Of a DNA stretch of 64,000 nucleotides, positions 43,467 to 51,340 are shown piece after piece (within the stretch, counting starts at the first letter, position 1; each line of letters starts with the position of its first letter). Made by a program: the position numbers and the translations under genes. Origin of the DNA: Flavobacterium terrisoli (GTDB taxonomy: Bacteria > Bacteroidota > Bacteroidia > Flavobacteriales > Flavobacteriaceae); assembly GCF_030167905.1 (NCBI RefSeq), contig NZ_JARGNA010000003.1:62001-126000 (forward strand), given 5' to 3'. Under the pieces are notes generated by a model. The model had not been told where the DNA came from. It ran no database searches and saw only the letters and a program-made list of their open reading frames with translations.

Positions 43467-43474
43467 TATATTTG
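43467..43474 (+). promoter_or_regulatory. Candidate -7 box of the TPR-mpl unit
   Basis: TATATTTG fits TAnnTTTG, 28 bases before the ATG at 43503. A -33 match at the usual distance is lacking. Confidence 0.45.
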
Positions 43475-43502
43475 TTTCTCATCCAAACGACAGGAAAACA
43501 CT

Positions 43503-44201
43503 ATGAAATTGATTTTTCAAATCATCGTTTTATTTCCATTAATGATTTTTTCGCAAACTGATTTTGAAAAGGCGGAGAAATTGTTTTTGCAGAAGAATTA
43601 TGTTTTGGCGAAACCGATTTTGATGGATTTCATAAAAGAAAACCCGAATCATGTCAAAGGATTGGAATATTTAGGGGAGATTGAAGGTGCTAATAAATCT
43701 TGGACTAAAGCCATGGCTTACTTTCTTAGATTACAAAAACTGAAACCAACCGAAGCCAATTATTATTATAAATATGGTGGCTGTCTCGGAATGAAGGCAA
43801 AAGAATCTGGCAAACTCAAAGCCTTAGGAATGATTGATGAAATCAAAGTTTCCTTTGAAAAGGCAATCCAACTCAAACCCAATCATGTAGAAGCGCGTTG
43901 GGCACTGATCGAATTGTATATTCAATTGCCGGGAATTGTAGGCGGAAGCGAAAAAAAAGCCCAGGAGTATTCGGGACAACTATTAAAAATATCACCTGTT
44001 GACGGTTATTTGTCCAAAGGAAGAATTGCAGAATATTTTGAACGATACAAAGAAGCGGAAAAGAATTATAAATTAGCCATCGAGGTCGGCGGTTCTAAAA
44101 TCACCTATCAAAAATTGGCTAATTTGTACAAATACAAAATGAATCAGCCCGAAAAAGCCAAATTAGTCTTAGAAACCTATCAAGAAAAAAACAAGTCATA
44201 A
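43503..44201 (+). CDS. Secreted tetratricopeptide-repeat protein
   Basis: The 232-residue protein opens with a short signal peptide (MKLIFQIIVLFPLMIFSQ), then shows TPR helices: DFEKAEKLFLQKNYVLAKPI, HVKGLEYLGEIEGANKSW with AMAYFLRLQKLKPTEANYYY, SFEKAIQLKPNHVEARWALI, and AEKNYKLAIEVGGSKITYQK. There is no catalytic motif. TPR proteins of the periplasm usually serve as scaffolds. The stop lies three bases before the mpl ATG, so the two are co-transcribed; a link to cell-wall recycling is therefore possible but unproven. Confidence 0.8.
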   Translation: MKLIFQIIVLFPLMIFSQTDFEKAEKLFLQKNYVLAKPILMDFIKENPNHVKGLEYLGEIEGANKSWTKAMAYFLRLQKLKPTEANYYYKYGGCLGMKAKESGKLKALGMIDEIKVSFEKAIQLKPNHVEARWALIELYIQLPGIVGGSEKKAQEYSGQLLKISPVDGYLSKGRIAEYFERYKEAEKNYKLAIEVGGSKITYQKLANLYKYKMNQPEKAKLVLETYQEKNKS

Positions 44202-44204
44202 AAC

Positions 44205-45560
44205 ATGCGAACACATTTTATAGCCATTGGTGGTGCAGCCATGCACAATTTAGCTTTGGCTTTACACAATAAAGGGTATCAGGTAACCGGAAGCGATGAT
44301 GCTATTTTTGAGCCTTCAAAATCAAGATTAGAAAAGAAAGGTTTATTGCCTTCAGAAATGGGTTGGTTTCCCGAAAAAATTACTGCCGACATTGAAGCGA
44401 TTATCCTCGGAATGCATGCTAAAGCCGATAATCCTGAATTGTTGAAAGCACAAGAACTCGGACTCAAAATTTATTCCTATCCCGAATTTTTATACGAACA
44501 ATCCAAAAATAAAACCCGCGTAGTCATTGGCGGTTCTCATGGGAAAACGACTATTACTTCGATGATTTTGCACGTAATGCATTTCCACAATATCGAAGTG
44601 GATTATATGGTTGGTGCCCAATTGGAAGGTTTTGAAACCATGGTGCATTTAACGCATGAGAACGATTTTATCGTTTTGGAAGGCGATGAATATTTGTCTT
44701 CACCCATTGACCGCAGACCGAAATTTCATTTGTACCAACCCAATATAGCGTTGCTTTCCGGGATTGCCTGGGATCATATCAATGTGTTTCCAACGTTTGA
44801 AAACTATGTAGAGCAGTTTGAAATTTTTGTCAACCAAATTACCAAAGGCGGTATTCTTGTTTATAATGAAGAAGACGAAACCGTTAAAAAAGTAGCTGAA
44901 GAATCTACCAACACGATTAGAAGATTACCATACAAAACGCCTAGTTATTCGGTAAAAGACGGAACAACATTGCTTGATACACCCGAAGGTCCTATGCCTA
45001 TTGAGGTTTTTGGCGCACACAATTTGAATAATTTGGCCGGAGCCAAATGGATTTGCCAAAATATGGGTGTTGATGAAGCCGATTTCTACGAAGCCATTGC
45101 GAGTTTTAAAGGTGCGTCCAAGCGTTTGGAAAAAATAGCCGAAGGCAAAGGCAAAGTCGCCTATAAGGATTTTGCACATTCACCAAGTAAGGTATCGGCA
45201 ACCACCAAAGCCGTTAAGTCACAATACCCGGACAGAAAATTAGTGGCGTGCTTGGAATTGCATACTTACAGCAGTCTGAATGCAGAATTCCTAAAAGAAT
45301 ACGAAGGCGCATTGGATGCTGCCGATGTGGCTGTGGTTTTCTATTCACCTGACGCGGTTAAGATCAAACAGCTTGAGGAAGTAACCTATGACCAAATTGC
45401 GCAATCGTTTAAACGCGATGATTTGATTATTTATACCAATCCAGCGGAGTTTAAGGACTTTTTATTCTCTTATGATTTGAATAATTCCGCTTTGCTTTTA
45501 ATGAGTTCAGGTAATTATGGCGGATTGAACTTTGATGAGGTGAAGAATTTAATTTCTTAA
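44205..45560 (+). CDS. mpl: UDP-N-acetylmuramate:L-alanyl-gamma-D-glutamyl-meso-diaminopimelate ligase
   Basis: The 451-residue Mur-ligase-fold enzyme has an N-terminal Rossmann-like UDP-binding domain (HFIAIGGAAMHNLALALHNKG, VTGSDDAIFEP), the ATP loop GGSHGKTT (109-116) and the typical VLEGDEYLSSPIDRRPKF and GIAWDHINVFPTFENY motifs. The EGDEYDSA-like and AWDHINVF words identify Mpl rather than MurC. It joins the recycled tripeptide L-Ala-gamma-D-Glu-mesoDAP to UDP-MurNAc, returning cell-wall peptide to synthesis. It follows a TPR protein gene with three bases between. Confidence 0.93.
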   Translation: MRTHFIAIGGAAMHNLALALHNKGYQVTGSDDAIFEPSKSRLEKKGLLPSEMGWFPEKITADIEAIILGMHAKADNPELLKAQELGLKIYSYPEFLYEQSKNKTRVVIGGSHGKTTITSMILHVMHFHNIEVDYMVGAQLEGFETMVHLTHENDFIVLEGDEYLSSPIDRRPKFHLYQPNIALLSGIAWDHINVFPTFENYVEQFEIFVNQITKGGILVYNEEDETVKKVAEESTNTIRRLPYKTPSYSVKDGTTLLDTPEGPMPIEVFGAHNLNNLAGAKWICQNMGVDEADFYEAIASFKGASKRLEKIAEGKGKVAYKDFAHSPSKVSATTKAVKSQYPDRKLVACLELHTYSSLNAEFLKEYEGALDAADVAVVFYSPDAVKIKQLEEVTYDQIAQSFKRDDLIIYTNPAEFKDFLFSYDLNNSALLLMSSGNYGGLNFDEVKNLIS

Positions 45561-45566
45561 TTTGTA

Positions 45567-45613
45567 AATTTGAGGATTTGAAGATATTTATTTCATTTTC
45601 AAATCTTCAAATT
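45567..45613. terminator. Inverted repeat between convergent genes, probable bidirectional terminator
   Basis: Arms 45567-45585 and 45595-45613 pair at 17 of 19 positions around a nine-base loop, between the stops of mpl and the DUF1287 gene. Arm sequence is closely related to the element at 455-514. Confidence 0.6.
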
Positions 45614-45627
45614 GACTAATATTCAAA

Positions 45628-46239
45628 TTACTTCTCATACTTAAAATGCCCAACAATCTCATAGCTGAACAGGCAATCTTCTAAAACCTGTCCACCGCCC
45701 ACATTATGTACAATCATCGGATTACCGTCCGGTGATTTTTTATTGGTGATTATGCCAATGTGCGGCAGTTTTCCGTTAATCATCCAAGTCACAATTTCGC
45801 CGGTTTTATAGTCCTTTGCTTTATCACTAACGGTTAATTTCTGTCCTTTTCGGGTAAAGAAAACTTCCAGATTGGGTACTCTTCTGTGGTCAATATTGGT
45901 ATCGGGTTTTTTCAATCCCCACTTTTTAAGGTTCGGATATTTGGAAAAATTGGCTTTTAAATCTTCATGGACTTTTTTCTGCAAATCAATGCCTAGTTTT
46001 CTGTAGGCACGAATCACTACATCTGTGCAAACACCGGTTTTGGTCGGTACATCACCATTTGGATATTTGATGGAAACATAACTGGACGTATATCTAACAC
46101 TTGGGTCAACAATCGAAATCGCAGCAGCTGAAAGTTTGTCCTGGAAAGTATTGGTTGTTGGCTCAATTATTTCCTCATTACTTTTTTGGCTACAAGTAAA
46201 AAATGTAAGTAAAATTAGCGAAAAATAAAAAACTTTCAT
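45628..46239 (-). CDS. DUF1287 family lipoprotein
   Basis: The 203-residue protein begins with a lipoprotein signal (MKVFYFSLILLTFFTC, Cys 16). The body matches the DUF1287 family, with NGDVPTKTGVCTDVVIRAYRKLGIDLQ at about 61-86, then NIDHRRVPNLEVFF and a final LPHIGIITNKKSPDG block. A possible Cys-His pair (C71 with H160 or H178 in MIVHNVGGG) resembles NlpC/P60-like cysteine peptidases, which cut cell-wall peptides or amidate bonds. The family is functionally uncharacterised. Convergent with mpl, 68 bases away, and divergent from radC with 51 bases between. Confidence 0.85.
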   Translation of the reverse strand: MKVFYFSLILLTFFTCSQKSNEEIIEPTTNTFQDKLSAAAISIVDPSVRYTSSYVSIKYPNGDVPTKTGVCTDVVIRAYRKLGIDLQKKVHEDLKANFSKYPNLKKWGLKKPDTNIDHRRVPNLEVFFTRKGQKLTVSDKAKDYKTGEIVTWMINGKLPHIGIITNKKSPDGNPMIVHNVGGGQVLEDCLFSYEIVGHFKYEK

Positions 46240-46290
46240 ATTTTTAGGGTTTAAATAACTAACGATAAATCTTTCATTTTAGTATTTATT

Positions 46291-46980
46291 TTGGAACAAA
46301 ATTTTTCCATAAAGAATTGGGCAGAAGACGATAAGCCACGCGAAAAGCTTATGCTGAAAGGCAAAGCGGTATTGAGCGATGCCGAATTGGTCGCTATTCT
46401 CATTGGTTCCGGAAGCCGTAATGAAAGTGCGGTGTCTTTGAGCAAAAGGATTTTATCCAGTGTAAATAATAACCTGAATGCTTTGGGAAAATTGTCGCTA
46501 AAGCAATTGATGGAATTCAAAGGAGTAGGCGAGGCCAAAGCGGTTTCCATAGCAGCCGCTTTAGAATTGGGCAGAAGACGTAGGGCTGAAGAAAGCGTTG
46601 AACTGCAAAAAATCACTTCGAGCAAAGCGGTTTTTGAAATCATGCAGCCGATAATCGGTGAATTGCTGCACGAAGAGTTTTGGGTTTTGTATCTGAACAA
46701 TTCCAATAAGGTGCTTTACAAGGCACAATTGTCCAAAGGCGGCATCACCGGAACCGTGGTGGATGTTCGCCTGATATTCAAAATGGCTTTGGAACACAAT
46801 GCGACTTCCATTATTTTAAGCCATAATCATCCTTCGGGTAAATTATTGGCCAGCGATGCTGACAAGGATATTACTAAAAAACTTAAATTTGCCGGAGAGC
46901 AATTGGACATCAAAGTGCTCGACCATATTATTATCACCGAGAATGGCTATTTGAGCTTTCAGGACGAAGGCATTTTTTAA
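46291..46980 (+). CDS. radC: RadC/DUF2466 family JAB-domain protein
   Basis: The 229-residue product starts at a TTG (46291): no ATG lies between it and an in-frame stop upstream, and the translation from there (EQNFSIKNWAEDDKPREKLM) is the standard N-terminus of Flavobacterium relatives. A helix-hairpin-helix at about 65-95 (QLMEFKGVGEAKAVSIAAALELGRR) precedes the JAB/MPN domain with the zinc motif H178-N-H180 and S188-x-x-D191 (LSHNHPSGKLLASDAD). The traditional name is 'DNA repair protein RadC', but a repair function is not established. The gene is followed by the HAD gene with a one-base gap. Confidence 0.92.
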   Translation: MEQNFSIKNWAEDDKPREKLMLKGKAVLSDAELVAILIGSGSRNESAVSLSKRILSSVNNNLNALGKLSLKQLMEFKGVGEAKAVSIAAALELGRRRRAEESVELQKITSSKAVFEIMQPIIGELLHEEFWVLYLNNSNKVLYKAQLSKGGITGTVVDVRLIFKMALEHNATSIILSHNHPSGKLLASDADKDITKKLKFAGEQLDIKVLDHIIITENGYLSFQDEGIF

Positions 46981-46981
46981 A

Positions 46982-47665
46982 ATGAAAAACATCACCGACA
47001 TCTTTTTTGACCTTGATCATACGCTTTGGGATTTTGACCGAAACTCTGTTTTGGCTTTTGATAAAATCTTTAAAGCGCACCATCCGACAATCAATACGGA
47101 ACAGTTTATTGAAATTTACGCACCTATAAATCAAGCGTGCTGGAAGTTGTATCAGGTCGATAAAATGACCCATCAGGAATTGCGGTACCAGCGTTTGCGT
47201 CAGTCGTTTGATGCTATGGATTATGAGATTTCCGATGAAGCCATTGACAAAATATCACATGATTATATCGAATTTTTACCCGATAACAATCAGTTGTTTG
47301 ATGGAGCGATTGAAGTCTTGGAGTATTTGTCACCCAAATACAATCTGCATATCATTACCAATGGTTTTGCCGAAGTGCAGTACAAAAAAATCAACAATTC
47401 GGGTTTGGGGAATTATTTCAAAACAGTGACCAATTCAGAAATGGCCGGAGTCAAAAAACCGCACCGCAATATATTTGAATTTGCCTTATCTTTGGCTAAA
47501 ACCAACAAGGAGAATGCCATTATGATTGGCGACTGTATCGATGCCGATGTCAACGGCGCGATTGATTTTGGGATGAAAGCCATTTTGTTTGATGAGAAAA
47601 ACAGTTATGATTTGCCCAATGTAACGACTATAAATCGTTTGGTAGAACTAAAAAATATATTGTAA
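46982..47665 (+). CDS. HAD-family pyrimidine nucleotidase (YjjG-like)
   Basis: The 227-residue protein has the HAD motif I DLDHTLWDF with catalytic aspartates D10 and D12, a helical cap (to about 110), motif II LHIITNGF, and motifs III/IV with a lysine in GVKKPHRNIF and the MIGDCIDADVNGAIDFGMKAI acidic pair. It resembles YjjG, a house-cleaning phosphatase for non-canonical pyrimidine nucleotides. One base separates it from radC and one from the next gene, so it is in an operon with both. Confidence 0.88.
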   Translation: MKNITDIFFDLDHTLWDFDRNSVLAFDKIFKAHHPTINTEQFIEIYAPINQACWKLYQVDKMTHQELRYQRLRQSFDAMDYEISDEAIDKISHDYIEFLPDNNQLFDGAIEVLEYLSPKYNLHIITNGFAEVQYKKINNSGLGNYFKTVTNSEMAGVKKPHRNIFEFALSLAKTNKENAIMIGDCIDADVNGAIDFGMKAILFDEKNSYDLPNVTTINRLVELKNIL

Positions 47666-47666
47666 A

Positions 47667-48413
47667 ATGAAAAAAGTATTGCTGTTCTTTATTTTGTTGT
47701 TGTCATTTACTTCTTTTTCGCAAAGTATCAATGATTACCAATATGTGATTGTCCCGATAAAATTTGGCTTTCTCAAAGAAAATGATAAGTACCGATTGAA
47801 TACTACGACCAAAATGCTATTGCAGAAATATGGTTTTAAATCTTATTTGAGTACAGATGACATGCCTAACGAAGCAGCAAACAACAAATGCAAGGTCTTA
47901 TATGCTACTGTAGAAAAGAAAAATGATGTTTTGATGACCAAAATTAAGGTTGTCCTAAAAGATTGCAAGGAAAAGATTGTTTTTGAAACGGCCTATGGCA
48001 CCAGCAGATTAAAAGATTTGGCTCCGGCATATAACGAAGCCATCAGGGAAGCCTTTAAATCCTTCGAAAAATTAAAATACAAGTATAGTGAACAAAATGA
48101 GGTCGTGGTTGAAGCGATTGCTCCGGCTCAACCGGAATCAATAAAATTAGAAGAAAATGTGCCAAATCAAGCGCCTGAAACTTCTGAAACACCTGAAGTT
48201 TTCTTCTTTGCCCAACCAACAGCCAATGGATATCAGGTGGTTGACAATGAACCAAAAGTCATTATGCGTTTGTACAATACTTCCCAAAAAAATGTTTTTA
48301 TCGCCGATAAAAAAGGGATTAATGGAACGGTTTTGATTAAGGAAGGCCAATGGGTTTTTGAATATTACGACAATGGAAAGTTGGTTTCGGAACCGATTAA
48401 TCTGAAATTCTAA
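47667..48413 (+). CDS. Secreted protein of unknown function
   Basis: The 248-residue protein has a signal peptide (MKKVLLFFILLLSFTSFSQ). Residues 20-145 form an alternating strand-helix pattern (DYQYVIVPIKFGFLKENDKY, LLQKYGFKSYL, VLYATVEKKNDVLMTKIKVV, AYNEAIREAFKSFEK) that may be a two-layer periplasmic domain. A Pro/Glu-rich linker at about 150-175 leads to a second small beta domain (VDNEPKVIMRLYNTSQKN, GINGTVLIKEGQWVFEYYDNG). No family is recognised. It follows the HAD gene by one base and overlaps the convergent rarA stop by four bases. Confidence 0.7.
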   Translation: MKKVLLFFILLLSFTSFSQSINDYQYVIVPIKFGFLKENDKYRLNTTTKMLLQKYGFKSYLSTDDMPNEAANNKCKVLYATVEKKNDVLMTKIKVVLKDCKEKIVFETAYGTSRLKDLAPAYNEAIREAFKSFEKLKYKYSEQNEVVVEAIAPAQPESIKLEENVPNQAPETSETPEVFFFAQPTANGYQVVDNEPKVIMRLYNTSQKNVFIADKKGINGTVLIKEGQWVFEYYDNGKLVSEPINLKF

Positions 48414-49687
48414 TAGCCATACTTGTCTTTCCAACGATTCTTCAGGAAAGTACGCATCTCATTTTCACGGGCATTGTTTCCCGGTTTGTATAAATCGGTA
48501 TTCCTGATTTCATCCGGTAAGTATTCCTGTTCCGAAAAATTATTGGCATAATTATGCGAATATTGGTATTCTTCACCATAACCCAATTCCTTCATTAATT
48601 TGGTCGGCGCATTGCGCAAATGAATGGGTACCGATAAATCACCGGTTTGTTTCACCAATGCCTGGGCTTCACCAATGGCCATATAACTGGCATTGCTTTT
48701 GGGTGATGTCGCCAAATAAATGGCACACTGACTCAATATAATCCGGCTCTCGGGATAACCAATCGTAGAAACTGCCTGAAACGTATTATTGGCCATGATA
48801 AAAGCCGTCGGATTGGCATTGCCGATATCTTCGCTCGACAAAATCAGCATACGTCGGGCGATAAATTTCACATCTTCGCCACCTTCAATCATTCGGGCCA
48901 ACCAATAGACAGCACCATTTGGATCGCTTCCGCGAATGGATTTGATAAAAGCCGAAACGATATCATAATGTTGTTCTCCGGTTTTGTCATAAAGCACGGT
49001 GTTTTGCTGAACGAGTTCCAACACTTTGTCATTGGTAATCGTAATTTGGCCTTCAGGGCTGGCGTTTACGACGAGTTCAAAAATATTCAATAGCTTTCGC
49101 CCATCGCCACCGGAAAGTCGCAGCAGCGCTTCGGTTTCCTTTAGTTTTATTTTTTTGGACGAAATGATTTTGTCTTCCTTCATGGCACGGTCGAGCAAAG
49201 CCAATAAATCTTCTTTGGAAAACGGATTCAGGATATACACCTGACAACGTGACAACAAAGCGGGAATGACTTCAAAACTCGGATTTTCAGTGGTTGCACC
49301 GATTAGCGTTACCCAACCTTTTTCGACAGCTGCCAATAAGGAATCCTGTTGCGATTTGCTAAAGCGATGGATCTCATCGATAAACAAAATCGGGTTTTTG
49401 GCAGTGAATAATCCGCCACTGGTTTTCGCCTTTTCAATCACGTCACGGATGTCTTTTACACCACTGTTGATAGCGCTCAACTCATAAAACGGGCGATTGC
49501 TTTGTTTGGCGATAATCTGTGCCAAAGTTGTTTTTCCGGTTCCCGGTGAACCCCAAAAAATCATGGATGGAATGACGCCACGGGCAATCTGTTGGGTCAA
49601 TGAACCATTGTCGCCAACGAGATGCAATTGGCTGATATAATCCTCTAAACGTTGTGGTCTGATGCGTTCGGCAAGTGGTGCTTCCAT
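48410..49687 (-). CDS. rarA: Replication-associated recombination AAA+ ATPase RarA (MgsA)
   Basis: The 425-residue protein starts with the RarA signature MEAPLAERIRPQRLEDYISQ and continues GVIPSMIFWGSPGTGKTTLA (Walker A 46-53), then PILFIDEIHRFSKSQQD (Walker B D104-E105), TLIGATTENPSFEVIPALLSR (sensor 1) and a C-terminal tetramerisation region with DGRKLLNIFELV. It works at stalled replication forks, unwinding ends and interacting with SSB. It is monocistronic, on the opposite strand from the secreted-protein gene, with a four-base overlap of the two stops. Confidence 0.95.
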   Translation of the reverse strand: MEAPLAERIRPQRLEDYISQLHLVGDNGSLTQQIARGVIPSMIFWGSPGTGKTTLAQIIAKQSNRPFYELSAINSGVKDIRDVIEKAKTSGGLFTAKNPILFIDEIHRFSKSQQDSLLAAVEKGWVTLIGATTENPSFEVIPALLSRCQVYILNPFSKEDLLALLDRAMKEDKIISSKKIKLKETEALLRLSGGDGRKLLNIFELVVNASPEGQITITNDKVLELVQQNTVLYDKTGEQHYDIVSAFIKSIRGSDPNGAVYWLARMIEGGEDVKFIARRMLILSSEDIGNANPTAFIMANNTFQAVSTIGYPESRIILSQCAIYLATSPKSNASYMAIGEAQALVKQTGDLSVPIHLRNAPTKLMKELGYGEEYQYSHNYANNFSEQEYLPDEIRNTDLYKPGNNARENEMRTFLKNRWKDKYGY

Positions 49688-49738
49688 GTTGTAAAAGTAA
49701 AGATTTCTGCCAAAATAGCATTAAATAAAATTTGGCTT

Positions 49739-49746
49739 TATCTTTG
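49739..49746 (+). promoter_or_regulatory. Candidate -7 box of the rhomboid gene
   Basis: TATCTTTG exactly fits TAnnTTTG, 29 bases before the ATG at 49776. The gap is shared with the divergent rarA promoter region. Confidence 0.45.
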
Positions 49747-49775
49747 AAATAACCTGAGTAATTTTAAGCCATAAC

Positions 49776-50537
49776 ATGAACGATTATCATCATTTTAAAT
49801 TTTCACCATCAGTTTGGCTGGTGCCATCTTTGCTGTTGGTTTTTATATGGGCCATTTTCTTATTTGAAAATATTTTCAATATCGATTTGACTTCTCACGG
49901 GATTTTGCCCAGAACGGTTTCGGGTTTGCAAGGCGTTATTTTCAGTCCGTTTTTGCATGGTGATTTGAATCATATTGCCAATAACTCTATTCCATTGTTT
50001 GTGCTCACTACAGCGCTTATTTATTTCTACAGGCCAATTTCTTTAAAGGTCATGTTTTACGGGATTATATTATCCGGTTTAATCACTTGGGTTATCGGAC
50101 GTAATTCCTTTCACGTCGGTGCGAGCAGTTTGATTTATGTTTTGGTGTCTTTTATCTTTTTTAAGGGAATGATGTCGCAGTATTTTAGATTGATGGCATT
50201 ATCGTTAGCAGTCGTGATGTTTTATGGCGGAATGATTTGGTATGTTTTCCCGCAGGTAGACAATCAAATCTCCTGGGAAGGGCATTTGGCCGGTTTGATT
50301 ACGGGTTTTTTGTTTGCCAAATGGTTTCAGACACCCGATTACAAAAAGGCAATTCAGTTTGAATGGGAGAAACCCGATTTCAATCCGGAAGAGGATAATT
50401 TCATGAAACACTTTGATGAAAACGGCAACTTTGTCAATACGCCAAAACCTGAAGAAGAATCAACAGAGGACAACACTTCAATACTCAGTTATTTTTACAC
50501 TTTCAAAGAGAATAAAGACAAGCCTGCAGATGAATAA
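49776..50537 (+). CDS. Rhomboid family intramembrane serine protease
   Basis: The 253-residue protein has about six membrane helices. The catalytic dyad is present: S117 in HVGASSLIYVL (the GxSx motif) and H170 in SWEGHLAGLITGF. The HGDLNHIANN segment at 61-70 matches the conserved HxxxN in helix 2. The C-terminal soluble tail (about 190-253) is acidic. Rhomboid proteases cut membrane-spanning substrates inside the cytoplasmic membrane; substrates in this organism are unknown. The stop is one base before the convergent rlmB stop. Confidence 0.9.
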   Translation: MNDYHHFKFSPSVWLVPSLLLVFIWAIFLFENIFNIDLTSHGILPRTVSGLQGVIFSPFLHGDLNHIANNSIPLFVLTTALIYFYRPISLKVMFYGIILSGLITWVIGRNSFHVGASSLIYVLVSFIFFKGMMSQYFRLMALSLAVVMFYGGMIWYVFPQVDNQISWEGHLAGLITGFLFAKWFQTPDYKKAIQFEWEKPDFNPEEDNFMKHFDENGNFVNTPKPEEESTEDNTSILSYFYTFKENKDKPADE

Positions 50538-50538
50538 A

Positions 50539-51273
50539 TTAACTTCTCTGCCTTACGGTTTCGTATAAAAAAGCACCACAGGCTACAGAAACGTTCAAAG
50601 AACCAATGGTTCCGAACATTGGTAGTTTGGCTTTCTCATCTACAATTTTCAGCACGGAAGGATTGATTCCTCGATCTTCGCTTCCCATTATGATAGCCAC
50701 GGGTTCGTTAAGTGATATGTTGTAAATGCTGTCTTCTGTTTTTTCGGTAGCGGCCACAGTTTTGATGCCGCTTCCCTGTAAATAAAATATAGCATCTTTG
50801 ATATGGTCAACTTTACAAATTGGCACATTGAACACCGCTCCGGCAGAAGTTTTTACGGTATCGCCATTGACAGGAGCAGAGCCTGTTTTTTGAACAATGA
50901 TTCCATCAACACCGGTACATTCGGCGGTTCTGATGATGGCGCCAAAATTTCGGGCATCGCTCAATTGGTCAAGGATTAGAAATAGTGGCGTTTTGCCACT
51001 TTCTATTACGCTGTCGACCAATGTCTCCAATTTCACGAATGAGATAGGCGCAATGCTGGCTACAGCACCCTGGTGGTTATTTGGCGTTAACCGGTTTAGT
51101 TTTTCAACGGGAACATAGGAGAAATTAACGCTGTATTTTTTCATCACTTTCATTAATTCCTGCATCAAATCACTTTGCGCATCGCTTTGAATAAATACTT
51201 TATCTATTTCTTTACCGGCACTTATCGCTTCTATTATCGCTCTGATTCCGAAGATTTGGTTTTCTTTTTCCAT
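50539..51273 (-). CDS. rlmB: 23S rRNA (guanosine-2'-O-)-methyltransferase RlmB family (SpoU)
   Basis: The start is placed at the ATG at 51273 (MEKENQIFGIRAIIEAISAG), which is the typical N-terminus; eight extra upstream codons lie over the -7 box. The 244-residue protein has an N-terminal substrate-binding part and the SPOUT/SpoU trefoil-knot motifs: LDQLSDARNFGAIIRTAECT (motif 1), AIIMGSEDRGI (motif 2) and GSLNVSVACGAFLYE (motif 3). It methylates a guanosine in 23S rRNA (G2251 in E. coli). It follows the SusD terminator with almost no gap. Confidence 0.93.
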   Translation of the reverse strand: MEKENQIFGIRAIIEAISAGKEIDKVFIQSDAQSDLMQELMKVMKKYSVNFSYVPVEKLNRLTPNNHQGAVASIAPISFVKLETLVDSVIESGKTPLFLILDQLSDARNFGAIIRTAECTGVDGIIVQKTGSAPVNGDTVKTSAGAVFNVPICKVDHIKDAIFYLQGSGIKTVAATEKTEDSIYNISLNEPVAIIMGSEDRGINPSVLKIVDEKAKLPMFGTIGSLNVSVACGAFLYETVRQRS

Positions 51274-51277
51274 GGCG

Positions 51278-51285
51278 CAAAGATA
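51278..51285 (-). promoter_or_regulatory. -7 box of rlmB abutting the SusD terminator
   Basis: TATCTTTG on the minus strand is a perfect TAnnTTTG, four bases upstream of the rlmB ATG. The T run of the SusD terminator reaches it, so terminator and promoter share bases, and the transcript would be nearly leaderless. Confidence 0.5.
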
Positions 51286-51289
51286 TAAA

Positions 51290-51317
51290 AAAACCACCAG
51301 TGAAAACTGGTGGTTTT
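51290..51317 (-). terminator. Terminator of the susD-like gene
   Basis: AAAACCACCAG and CTGGTGGTTTT form an 11-base-pair stem with loop TGAAAA; a T run follows on the minus strand. Confidence 0.9.
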
Positions 51318-51340
51318 GAGTATGTGTTATTTATTTGGAA

